DNA of 9,060 bases, from NCBI GenBank assembly GCA_918219625.1, contig CAKJXT010000009.1, positions 1-9,060 on the forward strand, written 5' to 3'. The notes below the pieces were generated by a model. It worked only from the letters and a program-made list of their open reading frames with translations, did no database searches and was not told the DNA's origin. Within the stretch, counting starts at the first letter, position 1; the number at the start of each line of letters is the position of its first letter. The stretch is from Bacilli bacterium (GTDB lineage: Bacteria; Bacillota_I; Bacilli_A; RF39; UBA660). Both the position numbers and the translations under genes were made by a program. This document shows positions 6,568 through 9,060 of the stretch, piece after piece.

Positions 6568-6596
6568 ATTATACTAAAAATACATTAATTTATCAA
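6568..6596 (-). promoter_or_regulatory. Strong sigma-A promoter of the EIIB-like gene
   Basis: On the minus strand TTGATA (6591-6596) and TATAAT (6568-6573) are separated by 17 bp, near consensus. The predicted start is about 6561, at the GGTGA ribosome binding site (6557-6561), so the leader is only about 9-10 bases. It lies back to back with the rodA promoter, and the two -35 regions are adjacent or overlapping (6585-6596). Confidence 0.7.
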
Positions 6597-6645
6597 CGAT
6601 TAATTGTATAATAAAAAATATTAGTGTATCATAAATAATGAGGTG
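6585..6645 (+). promoter_or_regulatory. Probable rodA promoter and RBS
   Basis: TATAAT (6607-6612) is a perfect -10. The best -35 is weak, TTAATT at 6585-6590 with a 16-bp spacer. The predicted leader is about 30 bases and carries GAGGTG (6640-6645), five bases before the rodA ATG. Confidence 0.5.
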
Positions 6646-6650
6646 TTAAA

Positions 6651-7778
6651 ATGAAACTAAAAAACTTTAAAATAGATAAATGGTTATTAATAATAATTAT
6701 CCTATTTAGTATAGTAAGTGTATTAACAATTGGAAGTGCACAAATATTAATAAATAGAACAGATCTAATGACTAAACAAATAATGTGGTACGTAATTGGA
6801 TTTATACTAATATTTATAGTAATGAAAATAAAAAATGATTTTTTCATAAAATACACATGGGTATTCTATATAATAGGAATAATATTATTAGGATTGTTAC
6901 TAATGTTTGGAACACCTGTAAACAACGCAAAATGCTGGTTTACTATACCAGGTATAGGAACATTTCAACCAAGCGAATTTGTAAAAATAATATTAATAAT
7001 AACTCTCTCAAGCATAATAAATAAATTCAATACAGAATACAAAAATCCAAGGTGCATAGATGAATTCATTTTTATAATAAAAATAGTTTTTATAATATTA
7101 ATACCTAGTATATTAACATTTCTACAACCAGACACAGGAGTTGTACTAATATACCTATTAATCACATTCATAATGCTATTCATATCAGGAATAAGATACA
7201 GATGGTTTGTTCTGGCAATCACAATTCTAACACTAACAATAGGAAGTATTGTAACAATATACTTTACAAACAAAGAATTATTTATTAAAACTTTTGGAAC
7301 GTCATTTTTCCTAAGAGTAGATAGACTACTAGACTGGTCAAACAGTAGCGGTTATCAATTAGAAAATGGACTTGCAGCAATCGGATCAGGAGGCATAACA
7401 GGTTATGGGCTAAATAAAACTCCAATATACTTTCCAGAACCTCAAACAGATTTTATATTTGCCGTATATGCATCAAACTTCGGATTTACAGGATCAACAC
7501 TACTTATAATATTAACAGCTATATTTGATATAAAACTAATATTTCTCGCGTTAAAAACCAAAAAAAACATAAATAAATATATAATATCTGGAATACTAGG
7601 AATGTTAATATATCAGCAAGTCCAAAATATAGGAATGACCATAGGACTTCTACCAATAACAGGAATAACACTACCATTCATATCATATGGAGGGTCAAGT
7701 CTACTAAGCTATATGTTAATGCTTGGATTCATATTTAATATTTCAAATGAAGTAATAAAAGAAAAAAACAAATTATAA
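6651..7778 (+). CDS. rodA: SEDS peptidoglycan glycosyltransferase, most likely RodA
   Basis: SEDS proteins (RodA, FtsW, SpoVE) are polytopic membrane glycosyltransferases that polymerise lipid II with a partner class B PBP. The 375-residue product has about ten membrane segments and the family blocks: TFQPSEFVKI (104-113), FLQPDTGVVLIY (157-168), GSGGITGYG (246-254), PEPQTDFIFAVYASN (262-276) and the C-terminal QNIGMTIGLLPITG...LPFISYGGSSLLS (325-353). Asp267 in QTDFIFA corresponds to the catalytic aspartate of the family. The NIGMTIG stretch favours RodA (elongation) over FtsW or SpoVE, although QTDF is commoner in the latter, so the subfamily is likely but not certain. The start at 6651 has a good ribosome binding site and leads directly into the first helix. 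An IS begins two bases after the stop codon, so any native terminator has been displaced. Confidence 0.9.
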   Translation: MKLKNFKIDKWLLIIIILFSIVSVLTIGSAQILINRTDLMTKQIMWYVIGFILIFIVMKIKNDFFIKYTWVFYIIGIILLGLLLMFGTPVNNAKCWFTIPGIGTFQPSEFVKIILIITLSSIINKFNTEYKNPRCIDEFIFIIKIVFIILIPSILTFLQPDTGVVLIYLLITFIMLFISGIRYRWFVLAITILTLTIGSIVTIYFTNKELFIKTFGTSFFLRVDRLLDWSNSSGYQLENGLAAIGSGGITGYGLNKTPIYFPEPQTDFIFAVYASNFGFTGSTLLIILTAIFDIKLIFLALKTKKNINKYIISGILGMLIYQQVQNIGMTIGLLPITGITLPFISYGGSSLLSYMLMLGFIFNISNEVIKEKNKL

Positions 7779-7780
7779 TT

Positions 7781-7820
7781 TGATGTGAACCCTGTTTAGG
7801 AGACATCAATAAAAAAGCAG
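7781..7820. repeat. IS inverted repeat, end nearest rodA
   Basis: This 40-bp terminal repeat is downstream of orfB. Compared with the other end, the outer 25 bp match at 17 positions and the inner 15 bp at 13, with the last 13 identical. It begins two bases after the rodA stop codon. Confidence 0.8.
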
Positions 7821-7826
7821 TAGATT

Positions 7827-7856
7827 AAAAAGAGAAAAAATTATTTTTCTCTTTTT
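7827..7856. terminator. Bidirectional terminator shared by rodA and the IS transposase
   Basis: A perfect 13-bp stem (7827-7839 with 7844-7856, AAAAAGAG... / ...CTCTTTTT) has a 4-base loop and is T-rich on the downstream side in both directions. It lies just inside the IS. It can end rodA transcription coming from the left and transposase transcription from the right, replacing whatever terminator rodA had. The orfB stop codon (7841-7843) sits in the loop. Confidence 0.75.
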
Positions 7857-8725
7857 GTGTAAGTTTTTCTCTTTTTCTTAGTTTTTGACTTTAATCTGGT
7901 TGTGTTATAAAATAATATCCAATCTTCTACAAGTTGAATATATTCTTGTAAAGATGTAATATTATTATTGTACAAAGTTTCTTTTTTAAGAAGTGAATGC
8001 CAACTCTCTATAGGAGAATCGTCAATTGGAGTACCTTTTCTAGACATTGATATTTGTATTCCACTTGATTCACAAATAGCTTTGTACTCATAAGATGTAT
8101 ATTGGAATCCTTGATCACTATGAATGATCAATTCATGTACATCTTTTTCTTTTACTAAAGCTTGATTTAAAGTATCCATGACCAACTTTAAATCATTTCT
8201 TTTAGATATCACATAAGAAACTACATGTCTATCATATAAATCTATTATTGTAGATAAATATGCTCTTGAACTTTTAAATATTAGATATGTTACGTCTGTA
8301 TCCCATACTTTATTTGGTGCATCTGTAGTAAAGTTTCTATTTAATAGATTTGGTTTAACATTATCTTCAATTCTTTGATTTTTGTGTTTAATCTTAGCTT
8401 TTCTTATATATTCTGCTTGAATATTGTATTTTTTCATTATTCTTAACACCTTCTTTCCATTCATAATTACACCATATTTTTGGAATAGGCCATCAACAAT
8501 CCTACGATATCCATATGTACTCTTAGAATCATCAAATATTTCTTTTATTATTAAATAATCATAATAATCAAGATCTTCCTTGTTTCTATACTTATAATAA
8601 GTTTTAGAACTTATATTAAGCACGGCACACATGTTAGTAAGTTTATAATTATTTCTATATAAATTTATAAAAGTTACTTTCTCTCTCGTTGTGCCTTGAG
8701 GAAGGCCTGGTATTTTTTTAGTATT
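7841..8725 (-). CDS. IS3-family transposase OrfB (DDE catalytic part), expressed by frameshift
   Basis: This is the catalytic half of the transposase. The frame is open from about 8725 and most likely read as an OrfAB fusion through -1 frameshifting in orfA; the first ATG in frame is at 8630-8632 (263 residues from there). Upstream of that ATG the frame encodes REKVTFINLYRNNYKLTN, which continues smoothly into the conserved N-terminus, supporting fusion rather than ATG initiation. The DDE triad is intact: Asp113 in WDTDVTYL, Asp173 in IIHSDQGFQYTS and Glu209 in DDSPIESWHSLLKKE (numbered from the ATG), with 35 residues between the last two. The C-terminus ends in a Lys/Arg-rich tail (about 246-263) instead of the common LSPVEY-type ending. 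The predicted fusion is about 376 residues. Confidence 0.9.
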   Translation of the reverse strand, partial: NTKKIPGLPQGTTREKVTFINLYRNNYKLTNMCAVLNISSKTYYKYRNKEDLDYYDYLIIKEIFDDSKSTYGYRRIVDGLFQKYGVIMNGKKVLRIMKKYNIQAEYIRKAKIKHKNQRIEDNVKPNLLNRNFTTDAPNKVWDTDVTYLIFKSSRAYLSTIIDLYDRHVVSYVISKRNDLKLVMDTLNQALVKEKDVHELIIHSDQGFQYTSYEYKAICESSGIQISMSRKGTPIDDSPIESWHSLLKKETLYNNNITSLQEYIQLVEDWILFYNTTRLKSKTKKKRKTYTKREK

Positions 8726-8970
8726 TCATATCTTTCTTTCCAATCTTCCTTTGTTAAGCTAGATTCTTTTGGTCTACCACGTTTTTGTCCTTGCCCAGGA
8801 TAATTTTCTGGATGAAGAATTCTTTTAAGTTTCCAAGTTCTAATTGTTTTAGCTGGAATATTTCTTTCTCTTGATATTTGTAAACTAGATTTACCAAGTT
8901 TTAATTCTTCCAGCACTTCATTAATAATTTCTTCTGTATATTTATTAAATTTTTGTCCTTTTGAAGCCAT
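8674..8970 (-). CDS. IS3-family transposase OrfA (helix-turn-helix part)
   Basis: OrfA binds the terminal repeats and regulates transposition. The 98-residue product has a helix-turn-helix (about residues 27-48, QISRERNIPAKTIRTWK), an RGRPK basic patch (64-68) and a C-terminal helical segment that normally forms a leucine-zipper-like dimer region shared with OrfAB. The ATG at 8968-8970 is chosen over the in-frame GTG at 8980-8982, because the GTG overlaps the ribosome binding site GGAGG (8982-8986); the ATG is 11 bases after it. The gene carries the slippery A7 (8713-8719) near its end. Its codon use is mixed, without the strong T-ending bias of neighbouring minus-strand host genes. Confidence 0.9.
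   Translation of the reverse strand: MASKGQKFNKYTEEIINEVLEELKLGKSSLQISRERNIPAKTIRTWKLKRILHPENYPGQGQKRGRPKESSLTKEDWKERYEILKKYQAFLKAQRERK
8693..8719 (-). promoter_or_regulatory. Programmed -1 frameshift signal in the IS
   Basis: In the orfA frame the heptamer A AAA AAA (8719-8713) is followed, after a 6-base spacer, by a GC-rich hairpin with stem GCCTT / AAGGC (8706-8702 with 8697-8693) and a 4-base loop. Slippery site, spacer length and stem match the standard design of IS3-family frameshift signals and would fuse OrfA to OrfB. Confidence 0.75.
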
Positions 8971-8978
8971 AATAAAAT

Positions 8979-9007
8979 ACACCTCCTTTCGGAAGTGTAT
9001 TATAACA
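8979..9007 (-). promoter_or_regulatory. IS promoter and RBS-sequestering hairpin
   Basis: TGTTATAAT (9007-8999) is a perfect extended -10 on the minus strand; no convincing -35 is seen. Directly downstream, ACACTTCC (8998-8991) can pair with GGAGGTGT (8986-8979) over a GAAA tetraloop, giving eight pairs including one G-U. The downstream arm holds the orfA ribosome binding site. Transcripts begun at this promoter would start inside or after the upstream arm and escape the hairpin, while read-through RNA would contain it whole. The -10 is also flanked by a perfect inverted repeat AAGTGT / ACACTT. Confidence 0.65.
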
Positions 9008-9018
9008 CTTTTATCAAA

Positions 9019-9058
9019 CTGCTTTTTTATTATTGTCTACTCTAAGGGGTGCAGTTCA
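9019..9058. repeat. IS inverted repeat, end upstream of orfA
   Basis: This is the 40-bp partner of the repeat at 7781-7820, read on the minus strand from 9058 as TGAACTGCACCCC and ending in the shared AAAAAAGCAG block. Only two host bases follow before the window ends. Confidence 0.8.
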
Positions 9059-9060
9059 AA

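Larger units (their letters stand above)
7781..9058 (-). mobile_element. Complete IS3-family (IS150-like) insertion sequence, 1278 bp
   Basis: The ends form imperfect 40-bp inverted repeats (7781-7820 and 9019-9058), 30 of 40 positions matching by eye, including a perfect inner block AATAAAAAAGCAG. Both tips begin TGA with a CCC block about ten bases in, as in IS150-like elements. Inside are orfA and orfB on the minus strand in the usual IS3 frameshift arrangement, with an intact DDE triad. The left flank ends in AATT (7777-7780); the right flank begins AA before the window stops, compatible with a 4-bp AATT duplication but not with a 3-bp ATT one. Both reading frames look intact, so the copy is plausibly active. 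Family assignment rests on transposase motifs and ends, not on a database match. Confidence 0.88.

Noticed and set aside
6629..7273. Minus-strand open frames at 6629-6856 and 6965-7273
   Set aside because: They are shadows of the hydrophobic rodA coding sequence; no start signals were seen.
1..9060. Mycoplasma-type genetic code (TGA as Trp), suggested by the low GC content
   Set aside because: TGG is used for Trp and TGA is the stop of the EIIB-like gene; no in-frame TGA was seen in conserved coding regions.
1..9060. CRISPR array, tRNA or rRNA gene, or riboswitch
   Set aside because: No spaced direct repeats, cloverleaf or rRNA-like segments were recognised, and intergenic gaps are too short for most riboswitches.

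Overview
The window comes from a very AT-rich, spore-forming (or ancestrally spore-forming) member of the Bacillota. The evidence is a germination protease, a SpoIIP cell-wall hydrolase, RNase Y, extended GGAGGTGA-type ribosome binding sites and a Spo0A-like box. TGG encodes Trp and TGA ends one gene, so the code is standard and not the mycoplasma code. The base composition and compact spacing would suit an Erysipelotrichia- or RF39-like gut Bacilli lineage, but that placement is inference.

Layout. Positions 1-1220 (minus): the N-terminal ~406 residues of RNase Y, cut by the window edge, with its own sigma-A promoter. Positions 1310-3619 (minus): gpr, spoIIP and a small membrane protein in the position of yqxA. 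Rightward rpsT is divergent from gpr, as in Bacillus subtilis (rpsT / gpr-spoIIP-yqxA), but here rny follows instead of lepA. Positions 4048-4962 (plus): a membrane-anchored transglutaminase-fold protein whose stop codon overlaps that of the convergent gene. Positions 4959-6161 (minus): an orphan polytopic histidine kinase resembling KinB, with a consensus Spo0A box and a 21-bp-spaced promoter. Positions 6238-6552 (minus): a membrane-tethered PTS EIIB-like domain without the phosphorylatable cysteine. Positions 6651-7778 (plus): a RodA-type SEDS glycosyltransferase. Positions 7781-9058: an apparently complete 1278-bp IS3-family (IS150-like) insertion sequence, inserted 2 bp after the rodA stop codon.

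How it fits together. The kinase may feed phosphate toward Spo0A and be controlled by it. SpoIIP acts in engulfment, GPR acts in germination, and RodA builds the wall. RNase Y and S20 are housekeeping genes. The main points of interest are the Spo0A box at the orphan kinase gene, 21-bp promoter spacing at the kinase and spoIIP, the cysteine-less EIIB, and stop codons nested in terminator hairpins. Others are very short predicted leaders, a strand-dependent codon bias, and an IS whose ribosome binding site can be sequestered in read-through RNA and whose transposase carries a well-formed -1 frameshift signal. No non-coding gap exceeds 300 bases, and no tRNA, rRNA or CRISPR array was seen.
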